A stretch of 64,000 bases of DNA. It comes from Rubeoparvulum massiliense. GTDB lineage: Bacteria > Bacillota > Bacilli > Rubeoparvulales > Rubeoparvulaceae. Both the position numbers and the translations under genes were made by a program. Every line of letters begins with the position of its first letter. Within the stretch, counting starts at the first letter, position 1. The notes under the pieces were generated by a model that was given only the letters and a program-made list of their open reading frames with translations, made no database searches and was not told where the DNA came from. This document shows positions 52,488 to 62,703 of this stretch, piece by piece. The stretch is taken from NCBI RefSeq assembly GCF_001049895.1, contig NZ_CVPE01000003.1, positions 1 to 64,000 of the forward strand, read 5' to 3'.

Positions 52488-55400
52488 TTATTTCGAAATA
52501 TCCTCTGACTTCAACTGCTTCTTCTGATGTTTCAATTCCTTGCGTGCTCGACGTTCTTCCTTCTTAAGACGACGTAATTCCTTTAATTGCCCGCGTCCAT
52601 CTTTACTGAAAAACAGGAGCATGCGTTTCTCTGCATCATCAAAGATGGAGTAGATAACGGGCACGAATACCAGAGTAACCAGTGTTGAGAAGGTCAGTCC
52701 AAAGACCACGACTGTAGCGAGAGGAGCTTGAATCTCTGCCCCTTCACCAATACCAATGGCCAAGGGAAGCATCCCCAAGACAGTGGTTAAGGTGGTCATC
52801 AGAATTGGCCGTAGACGACTGGGACCAGCCTCTTTAATAGCAGCATCACGTTCCATGCCACGGGAACGTAAAATATTGATATAGTCCACCAATACGATGG
52901 CATTGTTTACTACAATCCCAGCGAGAATGATTAATCCGATAAATGCCACAACGCTTAAGGCACGACCGGTAACCGCTAAGCCAAGGAAAACACCGACGAT
53001 GGTAGCTGGCAGGGAGAACATGATAATAAATGGTGAGAGTAATGATTCAAATTGAACCGCCATGACAATATAGACCAAAAGAATGGAGAGCAGTAATGCC
53101 AAGGCCAGCTGACCAAAGGCATCTGTCATCTCTTGAACCTCTCCACCTGTACTAATATAGTAGCCACTAGGTAAGGAGAAGTTTTCAAGCCGTTTTTGGA
53201 TGTCCTGGTTGACACTACCTAGGTCGCGCCCAGTAATATCACTCACAACCTCTACAGTCCGTAACTTATCATCATGGTTGATACTATTCGGACCCAGTGT
53301 TTCTTTAACCTCTGCAACACTGCTTAAGGGAATAAAGGATCCTGTAGGTGTAGGTATCAAGAGATTTCCAACATTTTTCATCTCATGACGATAGGACTCA
53401 GGATAGGAGATACGAACATCCAATTCTTGCCCATCCACCTTAATTCTCGTGCCGATCTGACCACCGAAGGCTGCTTTCACTGTTGAACTGATGGACCCAT
53501 AGCTCAAGCCATACTGAGCAGCAACAGCACGATTGACGATAACCTCCAGCTGTGGGAAGCCTGCTTCCAAAGAATGCTTCACATTACGGGTACCCTCCAC
53601 TTGCGCCACTTCAGCCTTTAACTGATTAGCCAAATCCTCTAACACCATGAGATCATTACCTTTTAGCATGATCGCAATGGGAGAGGTTCCACCAAAGCCA
53701 CCACTTTCAAGATCGACGACGCTCATTTTAACACCGGGTAGCTCTTGCTCAAATTGTCGGATCTCTTCGATGACGGTCATCGTGGTTTTTTTTCGCTCAC
53801 TCGGTGGTACTAGCTTCACATAGAGGGAACCTTGGCTAGAGCTGGTTGATGATATACCAAAGTCATTGCCCCCACCCACAGAGGTGGCGATGAGAGCTAC
53901 CTCAGGCATTTGCAGAAGCTTCTCTTCCACCTGTGATATGGTTTCATTGGTAACTCCCAATTGTGTACCATTAGGCAAGGTGAGACTTACCTGTATTTCT
54001 CCTTGATCGGCAGAGGGAATAAATTCTGTCCCAATAAAAGGAACTAGGAAAAATGATGCGATAATCATCGCAATAGTAAAAAGTACAACACGCTTGCGAT
54101 GGATTAACGCCCAATCCAGTAGACTACGATACTTCAGTCCTATTCCATCCATCTTCACATTAAACCAGATCAGGATTCGATTATACCAACGATCCTTCTT
54201 CTCTTCTTTAATATCCGTTCCTGTGACAAGGCGTGCAGCGATTGCTGGTACTAGGGTTAAGGCTGCAAACAAGGATGCTAGCAGTGAAAAGGTAACGGTT
54301 AAAGCCAAGGGTGTAAAGATCACAGAAGCTAATCCTTGGACAAACACAATCGGGATAAAAACGGCAATGGTGGTTAAAGCGGAGGCGATGACCGCTGAAG
54401 CCACTTCACTAGCACCAGCAGTAGCCGCTTCGATTTTGCTTGCTCCCCGTTCGCGGTACTTAAAGATATTCTCTAAGATTACAATCGAGCTATCCACCAT
54501 CATCCCAATTCCTAGGGCGAGCCCACCTAACGTTAGCAGGTTCAGCGTCTGACCAAAGAAGTAGACCATGGCAAATGTGGCAATCACCGAGATAGGCATA
54601 GAGATACCAATAACCAGTGTTGGACCCAAACGCTTTAGGAATAGCAAGAGGATCAACATGGAGATGGCACCACCGGCGATGATATTACTCTTCACAGAAT
54701 CGATGGATTGTCGAATAAAGATAGACATGTCGTTGATAATTTCTAGTTTCACGCCTTGGGGAAGACGCTTTTCAATTTGACTCATTGCCTTCAAGACATT
54801 ATCGGAAGTACTCACGGTATTGGCATCTGATTCCTTAGTAACGGAGATGATTAAACTACCATCCCCATTGAGGCGCGCCAAGCTCGTCGCTTTCTTAGGT
54901 ACCTGCTGAATCGTTGCAATCTCTGATAATTTCAGGGTTCCCCCATTATTCAAGGCAAGATAGAGATTACGGATCTGTTCAACATTGGTGATACTACCAT
55001 CAAGACGGATCTGCAGATTGCGCTCCCCTTTATCTAATGTACCAGCCGATACCTGAATGTTCTCACTGGCGATGGCTTGGGCGATCTGATTTAGTGAGAG
55101 CTGATACTGAAGGAGACGATCCGGATTCACCTCGACAAGAATCTCATCGGTCTCTTGACCTTCGAGCCCTACACTAGCCACGCCTTCCGCCCGTTCTAGC
55201 TCAGGCTTCACAATATCATCAGCAATGGTGCTTAATTGTTGGAGATTCATATCCCCTGTTAACCCAAGTTGGATAATAGGCATGGCATTGGGATCAAATT
55301 TTAATACCTTTGGTTTCTCTGCATCTTCTGGTAAAAAGTCTCGTACTTGATCCAGCTTTTCACGGATATCAAGCATTTTTTGGTCCATATCGCTGCCCCA

Positions 55401-55688
55401 ATCAAACTCTGGGATGACGAGGGAGGTCCCGGTGCTAGTGGATGAACGTATTCGTTTTAATCCTTGCAAGGTCCCTAGTACATCCTCGATGGGATTGGTG
55501 ACTAGCTTCTCTACTTCCTGTGGTGCAACACCTGGATAGCTGGTAACAATAACAGCAATTGGTGGATTAATCTCTGGAAAAAGGTCAACCACAAGATTGG
55601 TGAAGGAGACAAAACCTAAAATGATGATAGCAAATACGAGCATGGTGACGCCCACTGGGCGTCGAACCGAAACATCAATCAGCTTCAT
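52488..55688 (-). CDS. RND efflux permease (SwrC/AcrB-like)
   Basis: A 1066-residue RND pump with 12 membrane segments and two large outer loops. It opens SVRRPVGVTMLVFAIIILG and has PGVAPQEVEKLVTNPIEDVL. TM4 carries one proton-relay Asp in GMMVDSSIVILEN; the neighbouring position is Ser rather than the second Asp of AcrB. The tail of about 45 residues is strongly basic. The closest Bacillus counterpart is SwrC (YerP), exporting surfactin-like lipopeptides or drugs. It starts 3 nt after its adaptor gene. Confidence 0.9.
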   Translation of the reverse strand: MKLIDVSVRRPVGVTMLVFAIIILGFVSFTNLVVDLFPEINPPIAVIVTSYPGVAPQEVEKLVTNPIEDVLGTLQGLKRIRSSTSTGTSLVIPEFDWGSDMDQKMLDIREKLDQVRDFLPEDAEKPKVLKFDPNAMPIIQLGLTGDMNLQQLSTIADDIVKPELERAEGVASVGLEGQETDEILVEVNPDRLLQYQLSLNQIAQAIASENIQVSAGTLDKGERNLQIRLDGSITNVEQIRNLYLALNNGGTLKLSEIATIQQVPKKATSLARLNGDGSLIISVTKESDANTVSTSDNVLKAMSQIEKRLPQGVKLEIINDMSIFIRQSIDSVKSNIIAGGAISMLILLLFLKRLGPTLVIGISMPISVIATFAMVYFFGQTLNLLTLGGLALGIGMMVDSSIVILENIFKYRERGASKIEAATAGASEVASAVIASALTTIAVFIPIVFVQGLASVIFTPLALTVTFSLLASLFAALTLVPAIAARLVTGTDIKEEKKDRWYNRILIWFNVKMDGIGLKYRSLLDWALIHRKRVVLFTIAMIIASFFLVPFIGTEFIPSADQGEIQVSLTLPNGTQLGVTNETISQVEEKLLQMPEVALIATSVGGGNDFGISSTSSSQGSLYVKLVPPSERKKTTMTVIEEIRQFEQELPGVKMSVVDLESGGFGGTSPIAIMLKGNDLMVLEDLANQLKAEVAQVEGTRNVKHSLEAGFPQLEVIVNRAVAAQYGLSYGSISSTVKAAFGGQIGTRIKVDGQELDVRISYPESYRHEMKNVGNLLIPTPTGSFIPLSSVAEVKETLGPNSINHDDKLRTVEVVSDITGRDLGSVNQDIQKRLENFSLPSGYYISTGGEVQEMTDAFGQLALALLLSILLVYIVMAVQFESLLSPFIIMFSLPATIVGVFLGLAVTGRALSVVAFIGLIILAGIVVNNAIVLVDYINILRSRGMERDAAIKEAGPSRLRPILMTTLTTVLGMLPLAIGIGEGAEIQAPLATVVVFGLTFSTLVTLVFVPVIYSIFDDAEKRMLLFFSKDGRGQLKELRRLKKEERRARKELKHQKKQLKSEDISK

Positions 55689-55691
55689 CGA

Positions 55692-56885
55692 TTATTCTCC
55701 TTCCTTGATCTGGAACCGTACAAGTGCTTGATCTTCTAGCTCATATTGCCCGCGGAAAACCACAAGTTCGCCTGCTTTCACTCCAGACTTCACCACAGTT
55801 TTGAGGGTGGAGGAATCAATCACCTCTACTTCACGTAATGAAGCACGATTCTCTTGAACCACGTAAACCAGCTTCTTGCCATCCTCTTCCTTCAAGGCTT
55901 CGGTTGGAATGACTACTCCTTTTAATTCCTGAGGATCCTCTAGTGCGATTTCCGCCATCATCCCCGGCTTGATCAGATCTTCTTCATTGGTAATGGCAAT
56001 CTTTACTGTAAAGGTACGGGTTTGAGGATTGGTTGCTGATGTGACCAAGAGCACCTTCCCTTCCACTTCCTTCCCTAAGCTACCGATGGCTACAGTAAGA
56101 TTCTGCCCTTCCTTCACCATACTAAGCTGAGCTTCTGTAATGGAGAAGGTTACATCTAGTTCCTTCGAATCAACAATTCGACCAAATCCTAGCTGTGGAG
56201 AGACCATGTCGCCGATGCTAGGAGTAAGACTGACGATTCGTCCAGAAACCGGTGCCTTAATCATGGTATTCCCAAGATCCCGCTGAGCTAGCTCATAGGA
56301 TGTTTGGGCTTGACGAACCTGAGCTGCGCCTGCTTCATTGGCTGCATGTAAACTCTTCTCTGCATCCTGTAAGCTTAAAGCTGCTAGCTCCGCTTGATCC
56401 CGAGCTTGCTTGATATTCTCTTCTGTAACATTTTCCCCTTGGTCATAACGATTCTGTAATTCTGCTAGTGCTTCACTAGCCTTTTGATATTGCTGGCGAG
56501 CCTGCTCAACACCAGTTTGGGCACGGGCAATATTGGATTGGGTATTTTCTCGGGCACTGAGTAAGCCTGCACTTGCTTGATCTATTTGATGTTGATAAAT
56601 TTCTTGATCTAGGCGAGCAAGGGGGGTACCCTCTTCTACCCAGTCACCTTCTTTAACTAAGATCTCCTTCAATCGCCCAGTCACTTCAGGAATAATCGTT
56701 ACATCGGTACGAGCTTCAATGGTACCGATCAATTTATTCTCTCCTCCAAGTGAGCCTTCCACTGCTTTGGCCACCATTACAGGAATTGCTGTCTCTTCTT
56801 CTTCCGTATCTGCCTTATCACTACAGCCACTGACTATAGTAATTAGAAGAAGGCATAATATGATTATTTGCAGACGCTTTGCCAT
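55692..56885 (-). CDS. RND adaptor (HlyD/MFP family) lipoprotein
   Basis: A 397-residue membrane fusion protein with lipobox SGCSDK near residue 20. Barrel-sandwich halves flank a long coiled coil: LVKEGDWVEEGTPLARLD, helices at about 95-195 (QARQQYQKASEALAELQNRYDQ), then NTMIKAPVSGRIVSL. In Gram-positives there is no outer membrane, so it would stabilise or gate the pump from the wall side. GAGGAGC precedes the ATG. Confidence 0.9.
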   Translation of the reverse strand: MAKRLQIIILCLLLITIVSGCSDKADTEEEETAIPVMVAKAVEGSLGGENKLIGTIEARTDVTIIPEVTGRLKEILVKEGDWVEEGTPLARLDQEIYQHQIDQASAGLLSARENTQSNIARAQTGVEQARQQYQKASEALAELQNRYDQGENVTEENIKQARDQAELAALSLQDAEKSLHAANEAGAAQVRQAQTSYELAQRDLGNTMIKAPVSGRIVSLTPSIGDMVSPQLGFGRIVDSKELDVTFSITEAQLSMVKEGQNLTVAIGSLGKEVEGKVLLVTSATNPQTRTFTVKIAITNEEDLIKPGMMAEIALEDPQELKGVVIPTEALKEEDGKKLVYVVQENRASLREVEVIDSSTLKTVVKSGVKAGELVVFRGQYELEDQALVRFQIKEGE

Positions 56886-56907
56886 CGGCGTTGCTCCTCT
56901 CTATTTA

Positions 56908-59196
56908 TCAATACAGATTGTACTCTTTCCACAAAATACGAGCGTCACCTACACGTTCATATAGTTTGACTGAAATGGGAATCAGGACACCTCGATCATC
57001 ATAGGTAAAGGTGAAGACATTCTTTCCGTTCTTGACACTGTTCATGCCATTGCCCCCTACGGGCATGATCTGGTTACCGAGGATGGTACCATTCCGATCC
57101 ACTAATTCCACCTCAAGCTGGACGCTCATATCATCGCGTGTCATTGGAACATTTTTCTTCTCGAAGGTGAGGTGCAAAGTGCGTATGCTTTGACCCTTTG
57201 TGGGATCCTCTACAGTTGTACTGGATTTATACTTTAGATCCAAAGAATATGGGTAGAAGAGTCCAACATTGGGTGCTTTGCCTTCAGCCACAACGAACTT
57301 GGCTTGCTGATCAACTAAACTGGTCTCACCAATGGGTGTTCCAATCTTCAGCCATTGAATCGGTGAGTAATCCTTAGGAACCAAGAAGGAGAAGGTGATG
57401 ACCTGCTTCTGGTTGGGATAAATCTGACTTGGAGTGGCTGTTGGAAGAGTTGCAGCACCTGATATTCCATTAAATTGCGTACCATCACTGGTCTCAAACT
57501 GACTGGCAAACTGTGGGATCCGTACATTCCCTTTGGCTTTATTATTCAATTCTAATTTGGCGATCCACCCATCCATGCCCTCTACATCTGATTCGCCCTT
57601 CTGCAAGGACATGAGCGCAACTTCTACGCTTGAGGGCAGAAGGCTAAAATGATCAAGACGGATCGGCGTACCAAATGGATAGGTTTTACCTGCATTTTTA
57701 TTCTCTTTCGTCGATTCTGTAGCTAAAGCTGTAGTCGTTGCAGTTAAGCCACTGCCTGTTAGACTAACAAAGATTAGTTCATCATTCTGAGGTAGGCTTT
57801 GATTCTTCGCTTGATAGATCAGAAGATAATCAGGTTGCCCATCTTGATAGAGTTCCTCATTGGGTGCAATCGCAAAATAGAGATAGCCTGAGTCCTTTGG
57901 TGTAAGGGATGTCTTCGATGGTGGCAGTGTCTGACCATCTAAAGCATTTGCGTTATAGTAGAGACGCATCCCTAGCTGTGGCATCACTTGATTCTGAATT
58001 CCTTCATTGGTCACCTTCATTTTCAGAACCAGCTGTGGGAATCCATTATTATACTGTGTTTCAAAACTAACCGGCTGAAAGCGAAGGGTCTTAGAGATGG
58101 TTGGAAGCTGAAATGCTTCACCCCAGCTAGTAGCTGTCAAAACATGATGATCCAGAGCAAACTGCTTCCAATTGATCTCCCCATGAGAAGTGATCAGCGT
58201 ACCAGGAATTGGAATAGCTACCCAAGGATGCTGAAAGGGAACGGGCGTGTTAGGTGCACGATCCACAACAGTTAGCTGATGTTCATTACTTAAGTTTAAG
58301 GACTCGATATCTCCCTGGAAGAAGAGGGTCTTCTGCTCAAATCCGCTAAAATGAAGGGGTTGCCCTCCTTGTTCTTGATCAGAGAGAAGTAGCGAGTGGT
58401 TGGAACCAGATTCCCAACGTAGTGCAGGTAACTGCAATGTGGTTTCTGCTCCATGCTTATTGGTTAAGTCCACCTTTACATGCAGCTTTGGTTGATTATT
58501 GCTTGACTCCACCCAAATGCTTTTTACCTGCCACTCGAGCTGTTGATTAACCGTTGCTAGGATAAAAGGTTCAGCCAGCTTCTCTTGCTTAGGAGCTAGG
58601 ACTTGCTGATATGTATGAGTTGTTGAACCAATCGAATAGATGGAATAAGGTACTTCTTTTTTGGGATAGACCTTGAGGTCCTCATGATAAACCAAAATAT
58701 AAGCACCATTCATTTGGGCTTGATCAGCAATAACACCAGAGAAATGAAAATATTTCTCCTCTCCTGGGAGTAAGCCTGCATCCATGGTTGGTTCTGTTAA
58801 TGGCATACGATATCGCACGCCTTGTTTTGTGATAAAATCTAGCGCAATGGTTTTGATACGCTGCGTATGTCCTGTAGAATTCTTCACATGAATTCGTGCA
58901 GTAATATAAGATTTACCATTCCATTCTTTCCGTTCAATTTCTCCCAGTCGATATTGCAGGCCTGTACCTGGTACAATGAGCTGAGAAGTCCCTGTTTTGA
59001 GCAATGGAATGCCATTGCTCACCCAATTCTGTACATTGGCAGGAAGAACCACCTGTGGTGTTGTTACTCCCTGCTTTACTTCCACTTGTTTACTCTGTCC
59101 TGTATTCGTTGCTTCCGCCATCGCTAAGATCGGCGATGTTGTGGCAATCATTGCACTTGAAAGCAGAATAACCGTTAATCGTTTTCCCCATGCCAT
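56908..59196 (-). CDS. Large secreted beta-module protein of unknown function
   Basis: A 762-residue exported protein with signal peptide cleaved near ILAMAEA (residue ~28) and no anchor or wall-sorting motif. After a short linker it appears to hold about five beta-rich modules of 100-140 residues with a shared pattern (alternating strands, then KVTNEG or HVKNSTGHT, then a proline-glycine turn such as LLPGEEKYFHF or LTPKDSGYLYF), like DUF4352/Ig-like domains. I do not recognise a family. It is the first gene of the operon, 22 nt before the adaptor, so it probably works with the RND pump. GAGGAGG precedes the ATG. Confidence 0.75.
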   Translation of the reverse strand: MAWGKRLTVILLSSAMIATTSPILAMAEATNTGQSKQVEVKQGVTTPQVVLPANVQNWVSNGIPLLKTGTSQLIVPGTGLQYRLGEIERKEWNGKSYITARIHVKNSTGHTQRIKTIALDFITKQGVRYRMPLTEPTMDAGLLPGEEKYFHFSGVIADQAQMNGAYILVYHEDLKVYPKKEVPYSIYSIGSTTHTYQQVLAPKQEKLAEPFILATVNQQLEWQVKSIWVESSNNQPKLHVKVDLTNKHGAETTLQLPALRWESGSNHSLLLSDQEQGGQPLHFSGFEQKTLFFQGDIESLNLSNEHQLTVVDRAPNTPVPFQHPWVAIPIPGTLITSHGEINWKQFALDHHVLTATSWGEAFQLPTISKTLRFQPVSFETQYNNGFPQLVLKMKVTNEGIQNQVMPQLGMRLYYNANALDGQTLPPSKTSLTPKDSGYLYFAIAPNEELYQDGQPDYLLIYQAKNQSLPQNDELIFVSLTGSGLTATTTALATESTKENKNAGKTYPFGTPIRLDHFSLLPSSVEVALMSLQKGESDVEGMDGWIAKLELNNKAKGNVRIPQFASQFETSDGTQFNGISGAATLPTATPSQIYPNQKQVITFSFLVPKDYSPIQWLKIGTPIGETSLVDQQAKFVVAEGKAPNVGLFYPYSLDLKYKSSTTVEDPTKGQSIRTLHLTFEKKNVPMTRDDMSVQLEVELVDRNGTILGNQIMPVGGNGMNSVKNGKNVFTFTYDDRGVLIPISVKLYERVGDARILWKEYNLY

Positions 59197-59344
59197 ACAC
59201 GTTCCTCCTCAATTTTCCAAACATCAAGAACCAATAGGTTCCATTGCATTCTTTTTTTTAGGCATTATATATCCTATTATACTCGTATCTGTGTTATGAT
59301 GGCGAGATTAATGATCCTATACACAAAGAAGGGAAACGAGAATT

Positions 59345-60631
59345 ATGGATAATCGTCACTTTGATATCATTGTTGTCGGTGGTGGACCAGCTGGCCTGAT
59401 GGCTGCCATTGCAGCTGCGCAACAAGGTAGATCCGTCTGCTTAGTTGAAAAAGGGAAGCGTCTAGGTAAGAAGCTGATTATTTCAGGTGGAGGACGCTGC
59501 AATGTAACCAATCGCCTACCTGTTGAGGAGATCATTGCCCATCTTCCTGGTAATGGCCGCTTTTTATATGGTGCCTTTGCCCAGTTTAATAATGAAGATA
59601 TCATCCGTTTCTTCCAGGAACGAGGTGTTCAGCTTAAGGAAGAAGATCATGGTCGGATGTTCCCAGTAGATGATCGTTCCACTACGATTCTACATACCCT
59701 TGAGAAAGAATTACAGCAATTGAATGTTCAGCTGATCATGAATGACCCTGTGGTCAAAATTTCATTTTCCCCCCTTCCCTTTACATTAGAATTATCCTCT
59801 TCACATTTCATACGTAGTAAATCAATTATTGTTGCAGTTGGTGGTAAAGCTGTTCCAGAAACCGGATCCACCGGAGATGGCTATGCTTGGGCGCAAGCGG
59901 CAGGTCATACAATCACGCCACTCTTCCCCACAGAGGTGCCTATCGTCTCGCGGTCAAACATCATTGAAGGTCGAGAGCTTCAAGGACTTTCGCTCCGTAA
60001 TATTGCACTTACTGTTTACTCTCATAAAGGGAAGCGGATCATCACCCATCGTGGGGATATGATCTTCACCCATTTTGGCTTATCTGGTCCAGCTGCTCTC
60101 CGTTGTAGTCAATTTGTTGTGAAGGAGCTTGCTAAGGTTCCGGAGAAACCCGTACAGATGGAAATCGACCTCTACCCTGACCACTCTGAGCCACAATTGA
60201 TGGAGGAAATAACCCAAAACCTTGCTCAAGAAGGGAAGCGTAGCATCCGCAATCTCTTAAAGCCTTACATCCCAGAGCGGATGATTAATCCCATTTTGGG
60301 ATTCGCCCAAATTCAGCCCGACATAATTGGCGATTCACTTCAACAGAAGGCATGGCAAGAGCTGGTCCATCTTCTCAAGCACTTTCCCATTGCTGTCCAT
60401 GGAACCCTCCCCTTGGAGAAGGCCTTTGTCACCGGTGGTGGAGTCTCCATCAAAGAGATCGATCCCAAGACCATGGGCTCACGCTTGCTGCCTGGTCTTT
60501 ATTTTGCTGGCGAGATCCTCGATATCCATGGCTATACCGGTGGCTATAATATTACTGCTGCACTCGTCACTGGTTATGTGGCGGGGTTGCATGCTGCACA
60601 GTGGGTTCAAGGTGACACATGTAACTACTAA
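59345..60631 (+). CDS. ytfP: HI0933-family flavoprotein (YtfP/BaiN-like)
   Basis: A 428-residue FAD-dependent oxidoreductase. The FAD motif VVGGGPAGLMAA is at residues 10-21, then KKLIISGGGRCNVTNR, the family hallmark, and the C-terminal YFAGEILDIHGYTGGYNI. Function in Bacillus is not settled; related BaiN reduces bile-acid intermediates. AGAAGGG precedes the ATG. Ends in a bidirectional hairpin. Confidence 0.88.
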   Translation: MDNRHFDIIVVGGGPAGLMAAIAAAQQGRSVCLVEKGKRLGKKLIISGGGRCNVTNRLPVEEIIAHLPGNGRFLYGAFAQFNNEDIIRFFQERGVQLKEEDHGRMFPVDDRSTTILHTLEKELQQLNVQLIMNDPVVKISFSPLPFTLELSSSHFIRSKSIIVAVGGKAVPETGSTGDGYAWAQAAGHTITPLFPTEVPIVSRSNIIEGRELQGLSLRNIALTVYSHKGKRIITHRGDMIFTHFGLSGPAALRCSQFVVKELAKVPEKPVQMEIDLYPDHSEPQLMEEITQNLAQEGKRSIRNLLKPYIPERMINPILGFAQIQPDIIGDSLQQKAWQELVHLLKHFPIAVHGTLPLEKAFVTGGGVSIKEIDPKTMGSRLLPGLYFAGEILDIHGYTGGYNITAALVTGYVAGLHAAQWVQGDTCNY

Positions 60632-60635
60632 AGAA

Positions 60636-60664
60636 AGACCAACATGCTCAATGTTGGTCTTCTG
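60636..60664. terminator. Bidirectional terminator
   Basis: AGACCAACAT (60636-60645) pairs perfectly with ATGTTGGTCT (60651-60660), 5-nt loop, between converging genes. Confidence 0.8.
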
Positions 60665-60682
60665 TAATATCAATTCACTCCG

Positions 60683-61900
60683 CTAAAATTGTAGTTCTTT
60701 CTCCCTTCTCCGTCCCACTTGACTATAGAAGAAGAAGCTAACCAATGAAGTGGCAACAATCACCACCATCACCAGCATCATGAAGGTGTAGTTATAGCTA
60801 TCGTAAAGAATCCCACCGAGATAAGGTCCGATCATTTTCCCGATGGTTGCAGCACCACTAGCAATTCCCTGATATAAGCCACTCTTGCCTGGGGGAGAGA
60901 GATAGGCAACGGCTGTTGGTATGGCTGGCCAGACTAACATCTCACCGATGGTGATCACCACCATCCCCGCGACGAATCCTAAATAGGTGGTCTGTTGGCT
61001 AAAGTAAAGGATGGAGACTGTGAAGAGGCTCCCACCAATTAAAAGCTGAGCTGTGATGGAGCTCATGTAGCGATTGACCAGCCGTGATAGAAATGGCTGT
61101 AATAAAAGGATCAGTGCCCCATTGATCGCCCACAGACTACTGTAATGGGCACGGGTAATCCCCATACTCTCCATATAAACAGAGACGGTGGTTTGAAGCT
61201 GCACATAACCGAGCCAAACAGCCATAAATCCATAGGAAAGAAGGGAGAGAGCATAGAGCTCGAGACGATGTGTCCGTAATTCTACCTGTCCCTTCGCTTG
61301 CTTTTTCTCTCCTCGATCAACTAAATCCCGCGGTTGTGTGGCAAGCTTATTATCTAAGCCCAGCCAGATGATCAAAAGAAAGATGAAGTAGGTTAAGGCA
61401 TTGGCTAAGAAAACATAGGTGAAGGAAAACATGGAGACAATCCCACCTAAGGCTGAACCAATGGCTACCCCCACATTTTGCGAGACGTAGATCACGTTGA
61501 ATGCCTTGCGTCCACCTTCAGGCCATACGCCGTTCGCCATGGCATAGATAGCTGGAAACACCAAGCCACCACTAAATCCTAATAGAATCATCATAGAGAT
61601 ATAGAAGTACCATTCCCGATTATAAGCAAGGGCAATGACCGACAGGCAGGAAAGAATTACTCCAATAAAAATCGTTTTCTTTCCACCAATCCGATCATAC
61701 AATGCACCACCTAATAGATTTCCTAATAGATTGGCTCCCGAATTAAGCAAAAGGACAAACCCAGCATCCCTCAGGGTATGACCTAATACTTCTGAAATAT
61801 AGATCGTATTGAGTGGCCAAAGGAATGATGTTCCTGTTACATTGATCATCATCCCAATTGCCAGTACCCAGAGGTTCCTAGGATACTCGCGCATGTCCAA
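60683..61900 (-). CDS. MFS transporter
   Basis: A 405-residue major facilitator with 12 membrane segments. The loop 2-3 motif LLGGALYDRIGGKKT and the matching PYLGGILYDSY later fit drug-efflux type MFS proteins. Substrate unknown. AAGGAG is 5 nt before TTG 61900 and 11 nt before ATG 61894; either could start it. A palindrome in the divergent promoter region may bind a regulator. Confidence 0.88.
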   Translation of the reverse strand: MDMREYPRNLWVLAIGMMINVTGTSFLWPLNTIYISEVLGHTLRDAGFVLLLNSGANLLGNLLGGALYDRIGGKKTIFIGVILSCLSVIALAYNREWYFYISMMILLGFSGGLVFPAIYAMANGVWPEGGRKAFNVIYVSQNVGVAIGSALGGIVSMFSFTYVFLANALTYFIFLLIIWLGLDNKLATQPRDLVDRGEKKQAKGQVELRTHRLELYALSLLSYGFMAVWLGYVQLQTTVSVYMESMGITRAHYSSLWAINGALILLLQPFLSRLVNRYMSSITAQLLIGGSLFTVSILYFSQQTTYLGFVAGMVVITIGEMLVWPAIPTAVAYLSPPGKSGLYQGIASGAATIGKMIGPYLGGILYDSYNYTFMMLVMVVIVATSLVSFFFYSQVGRRREKELQF

Positions 61901-62171
61901 TCGAACTCCTTTGATGGTGATAGTAGCAATAAGAGAGCTTCCCCTTTGAAAACGAATGCTTAGAAATTGAAGAGATATATGGAAGAAGCGCGAAATCGTT
62001 CATAATAAGTATTAACTTTAACGTTAATTGTGCTAGTTTGCAAGAGTTCATTGAACATGTTCATCTTTTCTTCATTTTCCAAAAATAGTCTCACAATTTG
62101 AAGAATTGTTTCATTGCTTTACGTAGTATAGAATAGAAGCATGATCAGCTTTAGAAAGGAAGCGATAGCAA
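61901..62171. other. Divergent intergenic region with palindrome
   Basis: Contains an 18-bp inverted repeat, ATTAAC-TTTAAC-GTTAAT (62011-62028), with an inner TTAACGTTAA. It has the size and AT-content of a TetR/MarR-type operator between the MFS gene and the membrane protein gene. No regulator gene is adjacent. Confidence 0.4.
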
Positions 62172-62642
62172 ATGTATCAGCGTCACGTTTGGATCGGTGC
62201 TGGCTTCATTATTTTAGGCATCCTGCTCCTGCTTCAGTCCATTGGCTGGGGGGTTGATGGTCTCTTCTTCCTCCTCCTAGCACTACTCTTTAGCTTCTGG
62301 TATGTACGGAATCGCACCACGGGCATGTTTATTGCAGCCTCTGTCTTTTTTGCATTAGGTTTATCACAGCTACTCGAGAACACCTTCCATGTTCCTATTG
62401 ATCTATTTCTCTTTTTCTTAGGTGTCGGCTTTTTACTTCTTTATTACATTCATATACAGCAGTATCTTGGGCAGCGTTCCACCACTTGGCCACTCTTTGT
62501 AGGGACCATTCTGATTGTCTTGGATGTTCTCAGCTGGATCGATGACTGGTTTAAAGCCGAGTATGGAGGCAGTCTGGTTTTTGCAGTTCTCCTTATCTTT
62601 ATCGGTATCTGGTTTATCGTCACGAGTAATCGTAAGAAATAG
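62172..62642 (+). CDS. Polytopic membrane protein
   Basis: A 156-residue protein with five or six membrane helices arranged as three pairs (IGAGFIILGILLLLQSIGW, GLFFLLLALLFSFWY, LFLFFLGVGFLLLYYIHI, LVFAVLLIFIGIWFIV). The pattern resembles the N-terminal part of LiaF-like or DUF5668 proteins, which sense membrane stress, but there is no C-terminal soluble domain. AAAGGAAG precedes the ATG. Its stop falls in a terminator stem. Confidence 0.6.
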   Translation: MYQRHVWIGAGFIILGILLLLQSIGWGVDGLFFLLLALLFSFWYVRNRTTGMFIAASVFFALGLSQLLENTFHVPIDLFLFFLGVGFLLLYYIHIQQYLGQRSTTWPLFVGTILIVLDVLSWIDDWFKAEYGGSLVFAVLLIFIGIWFIVTSNRKK

Positions 62643-62676
62643 ACAGCGTACCTTCATGGTTACGCTGTCTTTTCTT
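62642..62676 (+). terminator. Terminator after the membrane protein
   Basis: AGACAGCGTA (62642-62651) pairs with TACGCTGTCT (62662-62671), followed by TTTCTT. Confidence 0.8.
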
Positions 62677-62703
62677 GAAATCCAGAACATCCTGTCCAAT
62701 TCT

